Shown piece after piece: positions 23,148-36,300 of a stretch of 64,000 nucleotides of DNA. Location: NCBI GenBank assembly GCA_036583965.1, contig JAZBQD010000001.1:14347392-14411391 (forward strand), read 5' to 3'. The DNA comes from Prunella strophiata (lineage: Eukaryota > Chordata > Aves > Passeriformes > Prunellidae). Numbering within the stretch: the first letter of the stretch is position 1; the number at the start of each line of letters is the position of its first letter. The notes below the pieces were generated by a model that was given only the letters and a program-made list of their open reading frames with translations, made no database searches and had not been told where the DNA came from. The position numbers and the translations under genes are program-made.

Positions 23148-25180
23148 GGCACCGAACCGGAACCGGGCCGAACCGAACCTGGCCGAACCGAACCGAACCG
23201 AACCGAACCGAACCGAACCGAACCGAACCGAACCGAACCGAACCGACCCGAACCGAACCGAACCGAACCGGGCCGAACCGAACCGGGCCGAACCGAACCG
23301 GGCCGAACCGAACCTGGCCGAACCGAACCGGGCCGAACCGAACCGAACCGGGCCGAACCGAACCTGGCCGAACCGAACCGGACCGAACCGAACCGGGCCG
23401 AACCGAACCGAACCGAACCGAACCGGGCCGAACCGAACCTGGCCGAACCGAACCTGGCCGAACCGAACCTGGCCGAACCGAACCGGGCCGAACCGAACCG
23501 GGCCGAACCGAACCTGGCCGAACCGAACCGGGCCGAACCGAACCGGGCCGAACCGAACCGAACCGAACCGGGCCGAACCGAACCGGGCCGAACCGAACCG
23601 GGCCGAACCGAACCGGGCCGAACCGAACCGGGCCGAACCGAACCGGGCCGAACCGAACCGGGCCGAACCGAACCGAACCGGGCCGAACCGAACCGGGCCG
23701 AACCGAACCTGGCCGAACCGAACCTGGCCGAACCGAACCGGGCCGAACCGAACCGGGCCGAACCGAACCTGGCCGAACCGAACCGGGCCGAACCGAACCG
23801 GGCCGAACCGAACCGGGCCGAACCGAACCGGGCCGAACCGAACCGGGCCGAACCGAACCTGGCCGAACCGAACCGGGCCGAACCGAACCGGGCCGAACCG
23901 AACCTGGCCGAACCGAACCGGGCCGAACCGAACCTGGCCGAACCGAACCGGGCCGAACCGAACCGGGCCGAACCGAACCTGGCCGAACCGAACCGGGCCG
24001 AACCGAACCGGGCCGAACCGAACCGGGCCGAACCGAACCGGGCCGAACCGAACCGGGCCGAACCGAACCTGGCCGAACCGAACCTGGCCGAACCGAACCT
24101 GGCCGAACCGAACCTGGCCGAACCGAACCGAACCGAACCGAACCGGGCCGAACCGAACCGGGCCGAACCGAACCTGGCCGAACCGAACCGGGCCGAACCG
24201 AACCTGGCCGAACCGAACCGGGCCGAACCGAACCGGGCCGAACCGAACCTGGCCGAACCGAACCGGGCCGAACCGAACCTGGCCGAACCGAACCGGGCCG
24301 AACCGAACCGGGCCGAACCGAACCGGGCCGAACCGAACCTGGCCGAACCGAACCTGGCCGAACCGAACCTGGCCGAACCGAACCGGGCCGAACCGAACCT
24401 GGCCGAACCGAACCGGGCCGAACCGAACCTGGCCGAACCGAACCTGGCCGAACCGAACCGAACCGAACCGAACCGGGCCGAACCGAACCGAACCGAACCG
24501 AACCGGGCCGAACCGAACCTGGCCGAACCGAACCGGGCCGAACCGAACCGAACCGAACCGGGCCGAACCGAACCGGGCCGAACCGAACCGGGCCGAACCG
24601 AACCGAACCGAACCGAACCGGGCCGAACCGAACCTGGCCGAACCGAACCTGGCCGAACCGAACCGGGCCGAACCGAACCGAACCGAACCGGGCCGAACCG
24701 AACCGAACCGAACCGGGCCGAACCGAACCTGGCCGAACCGAACCTGGCCGAACCGAACCTGGCCGAACCGAACCGAACCGAACCGAACCGAACCGGGCCG
24801 AACCGAACCTGGCCGAACCGAACCGGGCCGAACCGAACCTGGCCGAACCGAACCGAACCGGGCCGAACCGAACCGAACCGAACCGAACCGAACCGAACCG
24901 GGCCGAACCGAACCTGGCCGAACCGAACCTGGCCGAACCGAACCGGGCCGAACCGAACCGGGCCGAACCGAACCTGGCCGAACCGAACCTGGCCGAACCG
25001 AACCGGGCCGAACCGAACCGAACCGGGCCGAACCGAACCGAACCGAACCGGGCCGAACCGAACCTGGCCGAACCGAACCGGGCCGAACCGAACCTGGCCG
25101 AACCGAACCGAACCGAACCGAACCGGGCCGAACCGAACCTGGCCGAACCGAACCTGGCCGAACCGAACCGAACCGCACCG
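23148..25180. repeat. GC-rich CCGAA-based minisatellite at ENO4 exon 1
   Basis: About 2.03 kb built from roughly 400 pentamers. The base unit is CCGAA; higher-order 15-base units CCGAACCGAACCGGG and CCGAACCGAACCTGG dominate, with extra CCGAA pairs inserted at intervals. Rare variants include CCGAC (about 23240) and CCGGA (about 23390). The 5-bp register holds from one end to the other. Nearly every pentamer carries a CpG. No unit makes a stop codon in any frame of either strand, so open frames of 777 (+), 868 (-) and 856 (-) codons cross it; these are consequences of the repeat and not evidence of genes. It ends 14 bases before the ENO4 ATG. The assembled copy number may be unreliable. Confidence 0.97.
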
Positions 25181-25193
25181 GGTGCCGGAGCGG

Positions 25194-25253
25194 ATGGAGG
25201 ACGCGCTGAACGCCCTGTTCCCGCTGCACCCCGCGGATCTCTACGGGGAGCTG
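25194..25253 (+). CDS. ENO4: ENO4 coding exon 1
   Basis: Encodes [20 protein letters not shown], then donor GTAGCG (phase 0). The four codons before the ATG (Val-Pro-Glu-Arg, 25182-25193) also resemble the vertebrate protein, and upstream of His-Arg (25176-25181) the frame is pure minisatellite. The segment looks like the second half of a DPY30/RIIa-type docking domain. Kozak context is weak at -3 (C) and good at +4 (G). Confidence 0.8.
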
Positions 25254-28200
25254 GTAGCGCGGGGCGGGCAAGCAGCCGGGCGGGCCCGGAGCGGCCTCTC
25301 CGGGCCCCGCGTCCCGCGGAGGGGCCGTGTGGGTGCCCGCCGTGCCCGCGCCCCTCCCGGGCATGCAGCGGGGAGCTCGGTGACTCTGTGGTGGCAATCC
25401 AGTGGTGTGCCCCCGGCCCGGGCAAGGATTGCCGTGGTTCTGTGTTTGTGGCACTGGCAGCTGGGTGCCGCATGTGTCTGCAGCAGCCGGGCTTCTTGTC
25501 CTCTGCTGGTTGCTTGTCTCGACACACAGAGTAGTCCACAGAAGGACTGCTGAGTCCACAGATGGACTGCTGTTTGTTCCCAGCAAAACTGCTGCTCAGC
25601 AGGGGTGACTCCCGGGCCAGCGGCGACAAGAGACTGGGTGCTGCTCACACTGCAGCTGCTCATGAAAGGCAAATGGGCCCCACTGGAAGGGTCAAGAATC
25701 AGACCAATTTTATCTGTTCCCACTTGGCAAAGTATTGTTGACTGTAGTAATAATGACACTTCGGTTAGTGGCAATACTGGAATTGCCAATACTAGAAATA
25801 GTGAGCAGCTAACTATCGAAAAAAAAAAAGATTTCTACTATGGTCTTTGATGGGAGAGTGGCTGTGGAATTGAAATATTTCATTCCATCTTACACTGTGG
25901 AATTGAAACATTTCATTCCATCTTACACTGTTTCCCATCTCCAAGTGTTTTGCCATCATCAGTGGAAGGACTGGAACTGGTAACACCTTTCCTTGCTTTG
26001 CTTGGTAGTTGGCATGTTCTTCGTAGCCCTTAGTGTTTCATACTTTCCCCGTTTGGTAACCTGTGGTTTGGTGACTCCAGTAACAGATTAAATAATGAAA
26101 CTAGTAAGGAAGTATGTAGAAACCTCAGGTAAAAACATAATGCTTTTTCTAAATCAACATTGGTGTTTATTAACTATGGACACAGACCCAAATGTATTGA
26201 GTTATGATAGTTCATCAGGCCCAATAAAGACCAGGTTGGAAGAAGAATGAGGACTGTGCCTACCAGAGGTCATGGTTTCCACCTTTCTCACAGGGCTCAA
26301 AGCTTGCTGGAACATATAAACCATAGAATAATTGAATATGCTGGGTTGGAAGAGACCCATAATGGATTTGTCCAGTTGTGGATTTGATTGCAAGGTATTT
26401 CATAGAATAAAGCCTCATTGCCTGGAAATTGACTTTTAATTGAGTTCTTTCTCTTTCCTTTAAGGCTAACTACTTTTCTAAATTTTCAAAAGCTCCAGTA
26501 ATATGCAAATTAGTTGGCAAAAAAGTTCTTGATGGAGTTGGTCAGCCAACCTTAGAAGTGGAAATATACTGTACAGTTAAAAACTATGAGAAGGTATGAG
26601 CTACTTCTTGTTTTATTTATTTTGCTAGGACAATATCTGGGAGAGCTTCTATTCTCACATCCCAAGGAATGTTTTATTTTCCATCTTTATGACAAGACAT
26701 AAATCCCAGTTGAGTGTTGTAACTTGGGAAAAAAAAAGGTGTCGTGAAAAGTTAGACAGTGGCAGCAGCTATGAAAGCTTTATTTTACAGGAATTAGATA
26801 TCATTTTGGTGAGTGTATCTCTGTATATTTTTTTTTTTCTATCTTAATGATCATGTAGGTTTTCCTTACACCCCATACTAACCTTACATATTCACGTTCA
26901 TTTCACCTTTTTTCTTTAATTTTCAGATCTTTATATTTCATTTTGTGTGACACTTTCATAAAAATACAGTACAGCTGAAAAACAGTACAGATAGAGGCAC
27001 TTCTGTTACACTGAGCTAATAGGTTGATGTGGGTACAGTAAAGTCAAACATACCCATTTAGCACTTGCAGTGCAGAATTGATAGCTCATCTCTTCCCCAA
27101 CCTGAAATATTCAAACTACATCTTTGCAGCTCTAGCTATTGTGGAGCAATTATTTCTACTTTCCCTCAGTTGAACTCTGGTTCACTTAATTCTTAAATTA
27201 CATGTAACCCCGTAGATATTCACAGGATGTAAAGTTAATACTGTTAATGCAGACAGCTGTGGGAAATTTGTAAATTATGTCTTCCTTAAATGAATTTTCT
27301 TAATATTATTTGTTGTTAATCGGTACAGAAAGATAGGTTTGAATTATCTAAGTAAGACAAAAGTAATTGATCATGAGGGATGGCATTAAGCATGAATGCT
27401 GATGAATCATGGGGCAAGAGGTTACCAACAGCTGCAGTAAAAGGTGTCCTAACGACTGTATGGTCCTTAAAATAACTCCATTTTATTCTGATAGCATAAT
27501 ATGTGTATAAAACAGACCTGTCAAAGGGGTATTGCCTATGTAGTTATAATTTTAGGTCAAAAAGCTTGAATAATGTCTGCAATTACCAAAGTATAAGAAC
27601 CTAAAAAGAAGGTGCTGGATGAGAAAAGACAAGTGGAACAAATAGATTTGGAGATATGTACTTGTAGAGTTGGTAAGGACATACCTCTTAGACTTTCAAA
27701 TTACATTTCCTAAGTTAGAAATTAAATAGTGTTTTAATCCTTTTTCATTGTTTTGGTGGGTTTTTTTTTGTTGGATTTTTTTTTTCCCCAGAGGATTTGT
27801 TCCACTGTAATGGCTACTCATTCTCAAATACCTGAAAATGCTTTACATGAAACAATTGAAGCTGATCAGAAAGAAAGAAATGTCTCTGTTCATACTGCTG
27901 TGGAATGGGTCAGTGAGTCACTGAATGCAATCTTAAGGGACTTGGACCCTACTGACCAGTGTCAAGCTGATAAGATGCTTGGGTAGGTCTTGCATATCAT
28001 GAAAATTATTTCCCTTGAATATTTGAAATAATCACAACTAATTTATATTGTAATGAAAGACATGTAGAATATTCAACGTTATCTATTTTTAAAAAAATAT
28101 TTTTAGGATATAAAGTCTGTCTCAGACCCACTTCACTACATTATTGCCTGCTTTTCATAATTATGATATGAAAAGCATGCTGTTTTGGGCTGCAACACTG

Positions 28201-31200
28201 AACACAGGCTGTAGCAAACAGACCTAATTGCCTTCCACATGGATTTGGAAAACCTTGATAAAGGGAATAAGGACTCAGCTGGAAAGTGAGTCTAAATCAG
28301 ATTTTAATGCATTGTTTACACTACTTTATGTATCTCACATAGTCAGTTTGCCTGAATTGGCTTTCTGTGACCCATGGGTGAAGATTTCACTGGGTGAAGA
28401 TTTCACTTCATGCATGTAATTGAAATTCAGCCACCTCTGAGTTTGCAGCCAGTGTACAACTCACCTATTGTCTTAACCTGGACCAGGCTGATGGATTTCA
28501 AGAAGTCATGACAGGATCTGTTACTGCCCATGCAAAGGAAATAAATCCTTCATGCTCAGTCTGTCTGCTCAGAGCTGACTTTCAAGCCAGAGTGATTTAC
28601 AAAGCTTGTACCAAGGTTTGCAATCCTTGTGGTCCTTTTTGTCTAATCAATGACTACCAAAAAAGAATGATATGATGAATTTATGGACTTCTCCAGCTTC
28701 ACCCAGGGAATCTGTGGCAGAAGCTCAAATACAAGCACTTAATCTACCTCCTAGCATGTTCTTCAGCCTGCATCACATCTATTTGTCACATGTCTAACAA
28801 TATTTTGACCCTGTAATTTTTATGCATCTTCCCACAGTGAATACTTTGCAAACAAGGTAGAAGAAAAAAAGGAAATTGAAAGGCAAGAAGAAGAAAAAAA
28901 AAAGGAAGAAGAAGCAGCATCAAAAGCCGCTTCTTCCCCTGCTTCGGGCCCTTCAGCCTCAACACCCAAGCAAAAAAAGGGACGAAAATCAGGTTTTAGT
29001 TTATTTAATTTTAATATTTTCTGCAAGACAGATATTGGTAAAGGTCCTAAAAGACACCCTGTCTCATGTTCAAAGGGTTTGGTTATTCCCTCCTGACCTT
29101 TTTGATCACAGTAGTTTCTGCAGTAAAATGAGGGAGGGGAAAATACAGTTTCCTCATCATTCACATGCATTGGTTGAACAGTTTCTGCCTTTGTTTTACA
29201 GTTGGTTTAGACAGGAGGTTATTATTCTTCAGAGTGAGGAATAAGAATGGAGGAGGATGCAAATGAAGAATGAAAATGAAAATGATAAGGAAAGAAAAGG
29301 AAATCACAGAACTGAGTAGTAAAAAGGAAATAGAATTAAGATAGAAGCTGAAAACAATTGAAAGAGGAAGGAAAGTTTCCTTCTAACACTGAGAAAAGGA
29401 GGAAATATAGAGAAAAGCAAATAGAAATACAGAGAAAAGCAAAAGAGAAAGAAAGAAGAGGGTGAGGTGGGAGTGAGGGATAGTATAGAGTAAAATGAAG
29501 TAAGCAAGCATCCTACTAGAGGAAAAAAGAAAAAACGGTGTGAGACTAGGAAAAAAAGGTAAGAATACACAGCCAAAACCAAACAATCCAAAGGAAAAAC
29601 CACCATATGTTATCTCCATCTATACATTAAATTCAGACAAAAAAGGGTTGTTGTCATTTGTTGGAAGGGCAGAAAATTTTGGCAAATTATTCTTTCTTAT
29701 CAGTTTAGTTGCAACTATCATACACTGTCAGTAAAAAACCTCCCATTTCAGGCATTGGCTGTGTGCACAGTAAGTTCACCTTTCACCTGAAATTTGACTT
29801 CTGCAGTTGTCAGGTCCATCCAGATATCATCATGGTGTATTTGATACTTGAGTCAAGCTTCTGCTGATACATCTCTTATGTGTTTTCACTAATTGTGGCA
29901 TTGACTGTAATATTATTGTTAGACTCAGTGCCTGACTATTTGGAACCAATATCAAACTGTCTCCAATGCAGTGATTCTTGGGAATCAGGTCACTTACTGC
30001 AGCTTCAGAAGGTGCTCCCTGTAAGAGTTCATGTAAGCACTATAGGCAATAAATATGGTAGTGGGAGCTGCTTGATTTAAAGCATTTTGGACAAAGTTAT
30101 TGTATCCAAAAGGGAAATAAATTCTTATGAAAATTTAATGTGTAATATTTAAAAGACCTGTTTTCTCTTTGGGAATTCCAATTGTAATAGGCCTGAATTT
30201 TTTCTCACAGTCATTACAAGAAGAAATCAAGTGTTTGTACTCCCAATCAGGTTATAATGTAATCTGCCATTTTTTATACAAAATCTGAGCATTTAAGGAG
30301 CACAATAAAGAAGACTGAAAACATGCTTTTGAAAGGAACCTGAAGAATTATCTAATGTTATTGGATTCAAACACAGATAAATAAAAATGCATATTTCAGT
30401 GGCTGAAATATCTCCAAAAGAAACAGACATGAAATACATTTGAAACCAGAGTGAGGATAGGTACTCTTCTTACTTGTAAGGTCATTCCATATAAAACAGC
30501 TGACAAAATTAAGTTTTTTAAAAATAAATTATTGGTTTTTAGTGCATTGAGTACACACTGAAATGGCAGTACCATATTTACTCACATAACTCTGATCCAC
30601 AAGCATATATTTAGAACCAAGAAAATGCTTAGCTACTACCCTGTGTGTTGCAGGAAAGAAGGTGTCAGGAGAAGTGAATTCCATCCCACCTGCAGAACCT
30701 GCTGAGCCAGTGCTGGGTGGCAGCTTGGCCATTGGGGGAGCATCACTTGCCATAGCAAAGGCTGGGGCCACCATCAGCCATGTGCCACTGTACTTACACA
30801 CTGCTCTGCTGAAACACAATCAGGTACATGTGGCTTTTGTCATTTCATTTATTGCATCCCAGTTATCATAATTATTGCAGCCAGTTGTGACAGTGTTATT
30901 AAATTTGCCTCATGGAATACACCCTTAGCACCATTGCCTGTGTTCACAACTTTTGAACTCTGTACCATAACTAAAATATGTAAGAAATTATTCTGATTTT
31001 TACATTTTTATTTTCACCTGGCACTCCCAATTACAGGAGTCACCTAAAGAAATTACTCTGCCACTCCCAATGGTTACTGTGTTGAACTGTGAAAAAAATT
31101 TACCTACAAAACTGAAATTAGTCAAAGAAGTTATGCTTATACCACCAGTTGAGTTATCACTCCAGCAGGTACTGTTTCTTTTTTTTATAAATGTATTCTA

Positions 31201-33278
31201 TAGAACATCATACTAACTACATATGTACATAAGAATATAGGTATTTTCAATATAGTCCTTACAAACTATATTTTTTGGTTTTTGTTAGCTTACAAGGCCA
31301 AAGTTTTAACAGATGTTAGTGCAGAATTCTAACACTAATAACATTAAGTAAAAAAATTATTTAAAAGAAGAATCATGAAGATTTAAGTTAAAAATGGATG
31401 TTTGTATAGAGGAAAAAAATCAGTGCATTGAAGAAGATGTCAAGGAATTGTGTTACACAGTAATAGATCTTGCATGAGTAGATTATAAATATTACCAGTT
31501 GTTTGATATAGCATACAAAACAACAAAACCCATAACGAATTCACAGGAAAGCAGGAAATAGTTGGTAATAAGTTGCTTTAAAGTGAAATTGTGACACTAG
31601 AAGGGAATACAAAGAGCAAGAAGGATGGGTGAGACAGATGGGATCAGCCCTCTCTCTTTTTGTTTAGCCATGTGTTGCAGTAAAGAATGTATCTGCACAA
31701 GATGCCTCCATTAGGGCTGTGATTTCTACTTTGTGTGCTGCTGACCTGAACAAATAGCTGAGCTGGATTCTCTTTCTTTTTGCTTTTCCTTTAACTTTTC
31801 TGGATTGTCCCCCAGAGCTGTTAACAAGGTCACTGATTCTGCCCCATTCAAAGCCAGGATGCCTCCCAGTGCCCATGGCAGAGGAGGAAGGTGTTTGCTG
31901 CAGTGCAGAACTCGAAGCTGTTTGTCCTCTGCTGTTGCCAGCTGTGACTGACTTCTGCCCCCTTCAGTATTCCTTCACTGGCACAGTTTGAGAAAATCTG
32001 AAATGTCCTTTACGAAGTTCACACCCAACATTTACTAGCTCAGCTGAAATGGAAAAAGAGCCTTGCATTAAAAGCAAGGAATTAATTTAATTGGAGTGTT
32101 CCCCAGTGTTTAAAATCAAGACAGTGATTTTTTTTTTTTTTCCTGCTCTTTGGAAGTATTCTGAAGGTAAATGCACTCAGTCTTGTCAGAGTTTAGGAAG
32201 TCTTAGGCAGAGTCACAACTGGGAACAGGGATTATCACCTTCCCACTTCTCAGATATAAATGCAGACCCAGATGTTTTTTTACTTGTTAGATATCTGAGG
32301 GGCTGCTTTTGGGGAGGAGACTGCTTTCCTTGACATCCCATAATCAAATATTCCTGCTCATCCCTTTGAGCAGGAATCCTATCATTGGACACTTGACTGC
32401 AATTTGTGGATGGAGAGATTGTGTTAATGGTTTGGGCTTTTTTGAAGACTTTATATTAAAATTTGCATTTAGAATAAGTGTTGTCTCTCCTCTGATTTAA
32501 GCTGCTAAAATGAATTAATATAACTTTCTTTTGAAGATTACTGCTGTTTAATTTCAGGGCATAGAAAGAGTTCTGGAAATTCAGAAAGAAATTACAAGGA
32601 AGTTGGACTCTCCAGCCAAAACGGTACAATAAAAAATGTGTTCTTACAGTGAGATGTACTTCACTTGATCTTTTTACTACCCTTATCCTTTCAAACATCC
32701 CCATGGAACACTTGGCCTGTTACAGGCCTGTGACACAGAATAGAGGATGTGTTTCTCTGACAGATGAATTAAACACTGGCCATTTGGTGATACTAAATTA
32801 GAAAATTTAGAACAAATAATTGTTCTAAGCATAAGGCTTTCTGTTTACCTGAAGAAATATACTAGGAGTGAATGGTATCAGAGGGCATATACAATGTATA
32901 TTCTGACCTTGCTGCACCTCTCACATAGAACATATTTTATTCCAGGTACTATTGCTGTAGCAGTAAATCAGTCTCAGTGTGTGCATGTGTTTTTTGGATA
33001 GCAATGTTGTTGTGTTTCTCCAAGTGGAGAGTCTAGATTCTCATTTTTGAGATCCCCTGTATTTTGATGGTCTGGGTGAGAATGTCTTGAGAAAAAAAGG
33101 ATGGTTGGACAGATGTCCACATAGAAATAAACATTTTAAATTAGTAACTACCACAAAATAAAACTATTAAACTATTAAATAAAGCTATTTCCTAACTGAA
33201 ATATTTGGCAAAATTCAGTCAATTATTTTCTCTTTTCTTCTTTTCTTTTCTTTTCTCTCTTTTCTCTCTTTTCTTTTA

Positions 33279-33309
<31 letters not shown>

Positions 33310-36300
33310 CTTTTCTTTTCTTTTCTTTTCTTTTCTTTTCTTTTCTTTTCTTTTCTTTTCTTTTCTTTTTCTTTTTCTTTTCCTTGTATTTTTTCATGGA
33401 ATTGATTTCTATCTTCTTTCACTCTCAACAGCCTGGTTCACAAGCAGACAGTAGGAAAGGAAAAGCACAAAAAGGACTGGTAAGAAAAGAGATTTTAACT
33501 CTAAGCCTTCAACAAGGTATTAACAGCAGCAGGGAACTTAAAATGTTCTTAAGAAAGGAAGTACTAATCTACATTGCCATTTTGGAAAGGTCAAGGCAAG
33601 ACTTAAATATTCCAAATGCTCATATTTTACATAATAATTTAGATTGTTCTGACTATACCTTCCATTCCTGGGAGCAGTAGAGGAAATAGGGGGAAATTTC
33701 TGGGATCTGATAATTTTCTCATATAGAAATCCTGGTAGTTTATCCAAATGAGCATTTTGCAGGCCTGTAGCACCAGCAGAGAACTTCTGGTCACATAGAC
33801 CATAAAACTGTTACCTTTAAGATTTGTGGATTGTGTTGTTTCCTAACCCTGGGGGTGAAACTCCTCTCTTTATCCTGCTGCATTCAGTGCTCAGGTCCAG
33901 TCTGAGGTTATAGATAATGGCAGATACAAACCAGTAGCTAAAGGGCAGCACTCACAATATTGCACAGGACATTCTTTTATATGGCTCAAATGATCTTTTT
34001 AATCCCTTCAAAACTGGTAGTTTGTTGATGAGTTTTCCAAACAGTGGGATGGAAATGCCATGCAGGTTTTGCTCCTCATTCTGAGATTATTTAAATATTA
34101 TCAGGTGGGAATCATTACTGTTGTGAAGTATAAAAAAGAAAGGATCTACAAAAGCTTTCCTATTTTCCTATTTTTTTTTCCTATACATTTCTGTAAGATA
34201 TACACAAGGAAACAATGCATTAGATTCTCTGAAAAAAAATTCCATTTATTTCAGTGGAGAAAACTAAAGGAGACAGCAGTAAAACTGAATTTAAAACTGA
34301 TAAAGGCACCATGTTTGTTTGAACTTTTTTGTGAGGGGAAAAAAAGGAGAAATTACAAAGTAGGCAGTGAAGAAGAACTTATTTAGGTTAAGGAAGTAAA
34401 AACCAGACAGAGAAAAATGTTTATATACAGATAAGCAATGCTTTTAATAGAATGTAACAAGGCACAGTACATGGACATTTTGAAAACCACATGAAACTGC
34501 AGATTTAACCTCCATCTGAAGTGCAGGAAGACTGCAGCATCTTTTGTTGTCTATTGCTGCATCTTTATAATCCACAATTCCCAGACTTCACAGGTAAAAG
34601 TCAGTGTTTGGAAAACCTACAGAAAAAACTGACAACAGAAGGAAAAACATGAAGTATTTGCTCAGTACAACTCTGCTTGTGGCTGATGTCCACCAATGCT
34701 GTCCCTGAAGCAGTGTGCACACAAGAGTGTGCAGCTGGGCTGGAGGTATTTCCCTTCTATGAAATCTGTTCCTTCTAGAAGTCTTGGGAGATTCTTGAGG
34801 TTTCTTGAATACTCCCCAGAGTCAATTTCAATGTTGTAGTTGAGGATTAATAAGTAAAAGCTATTTGAAAGTGGAGGATATGTTTTTGTGGCAAAGGGTT
34901 GGTCCACAGCACCAGAGCATTTGTGGTAACACAGTGGTTGTTAAGAGTGCCTTAAATATAATTTTTTAAATCAGTGCTAGCCATGCAAGACTGAGATCTG
35001 CATGACTAGACACATTTCCAAGGACTATTGCTCTCTGCTCATTAGCACTTCATAATCCCTCTTTCCTAGAGAATTGTCCTTAAAGCTGCTAAGGAGATTT
35101 CTGAGAACAAATCTATAACTTGATGACTAAATGCAGGCTGAAATGACAATGAAAAAAAGCCCATAAATATGTATAATAGATATGTGTGTAAATACAGTGA
35201 TTATTTTTGTTTTGCTTTCAGCAACCACCCTTAAAAAGAATATCAAACCTAGGCTGCCTGATAACAGGATATGACAATCTAGAACAATTGCTACTCCATA
35301 TGCAAACAGCTTGCACCAATATAGGTCTGGAGCTGGGAACAGACATGTACTTAGCAATAAATTGTGCTGCTCATGAATTAATGGATTATGTAAGTTTTTT
35401 TTCAATTTCGATTTCCTTGGGTTTTAAAATAAATGTAGCTGTTAGTTGACATTATTATTATGTTGCAGACTCACCTACAAGCTCCTAACTCCCTTTTTTT
35501 AAGGTAACAAGCAAACAGAAAGAATTATCTCTGCATTTATAAATTCTGGCTGAATCTGCTTGTTTTTCCATTATATTAAGCTATATTTCTTGTTTTCTTC
35601 AAACTATCCTAACATTTGCTTGTATTTTTACTATGGTGTGTTTATATACACATTAGTGCCCATCTCATTGTGCATCAACATTAATTTTTTAGTATCAGTT
35701 TTTAATGTTTTTATTTAACAAAATCTAGTTATCTCCTGATGAAGTCTTACAGTTCTTCCCCCTTTTTCCAAGATCAATCAGGTTTTTCTCTAAGCAGAAA
35801 ATGAAACTTCCAATTCCATTTAGTACCTCATGAGCTTTTGTGTGTTTGGGTGTTCTGTAGTGCCAAAGCTTCCATTACCAACATCTTTTGTGACAGCAGT
35901 TGCTCTCCTGGCTGTGATCTCTGTGTCCTACACCAAAATGTGCAAAATCTTAACCATTGAATTACCAGTAATTCTGTAACTTTCTGTTATTGAACTGTTA
36001 TGAAGCAGTGGATATCCTGGCACAGTTTCACAGTGTGCTCTTAAAATTCCTCCCAGGCTGCAGTTTGTGCTTCCCAGAATGATGAGACTGGTTTTAAATG
36101 AGTCTTTTTTTTTTTCTTTTTTTGAAAGGGGAAAGAAGCAGGGAAAGGCAGTATCTTGGTTTTGAGAACTGTCCTTGCCTGAGCAATATTTTCTTTATGA
36201 AAATGAGGAACAAAAAAATCACCTTTTTTTTTTTTTTTTTGGAAGAGAAAAATGAGATTTTTTTCACAAGATCCAATAAAAATATCAAGTATTGCTAACT

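Larger units (their letters stand above)
25254..26464 (+). other. ENO4 intron 1
   Basis: The CpG-rich left end (to about 25480) continues the island. It holds a two-copy 33-bp tandem duplication at 25862-25927 and a CR1 scrap at about 26318-26385. Reading frames here (for example 25241-25789 on the -) are products of GC content. Confidence 0.7.

Noticed and set aside
23148..25180. CRISPR-like array
   Set aside because: There are no distinct spacers; it is a continuous tandem pentamer array in an animal genome with no cas genes.
22876..25629. Open frames of 777 (+), 868 (-) and 856 (-) codons
   Set aside because: They exist because the CCGAA-type repeat contains no stop triplet in any frame. 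The products are monotonous, the frames disagree with ENO4, and they end in unrelated unique sequence.
26621..26825. Possible extra ENO4 exon after exon 2 ([22 protein letters not shown] reading)
   Set aside because: Exon 2 joins exon 3 in phase and matches the vertebrate protein without it; this is readable intron by chance.
28876..29244. 122-codon lysine-rich + frame
   Set aside because: It is a wrong-frame reading of ENO4 exon 4 continuing into the intron.
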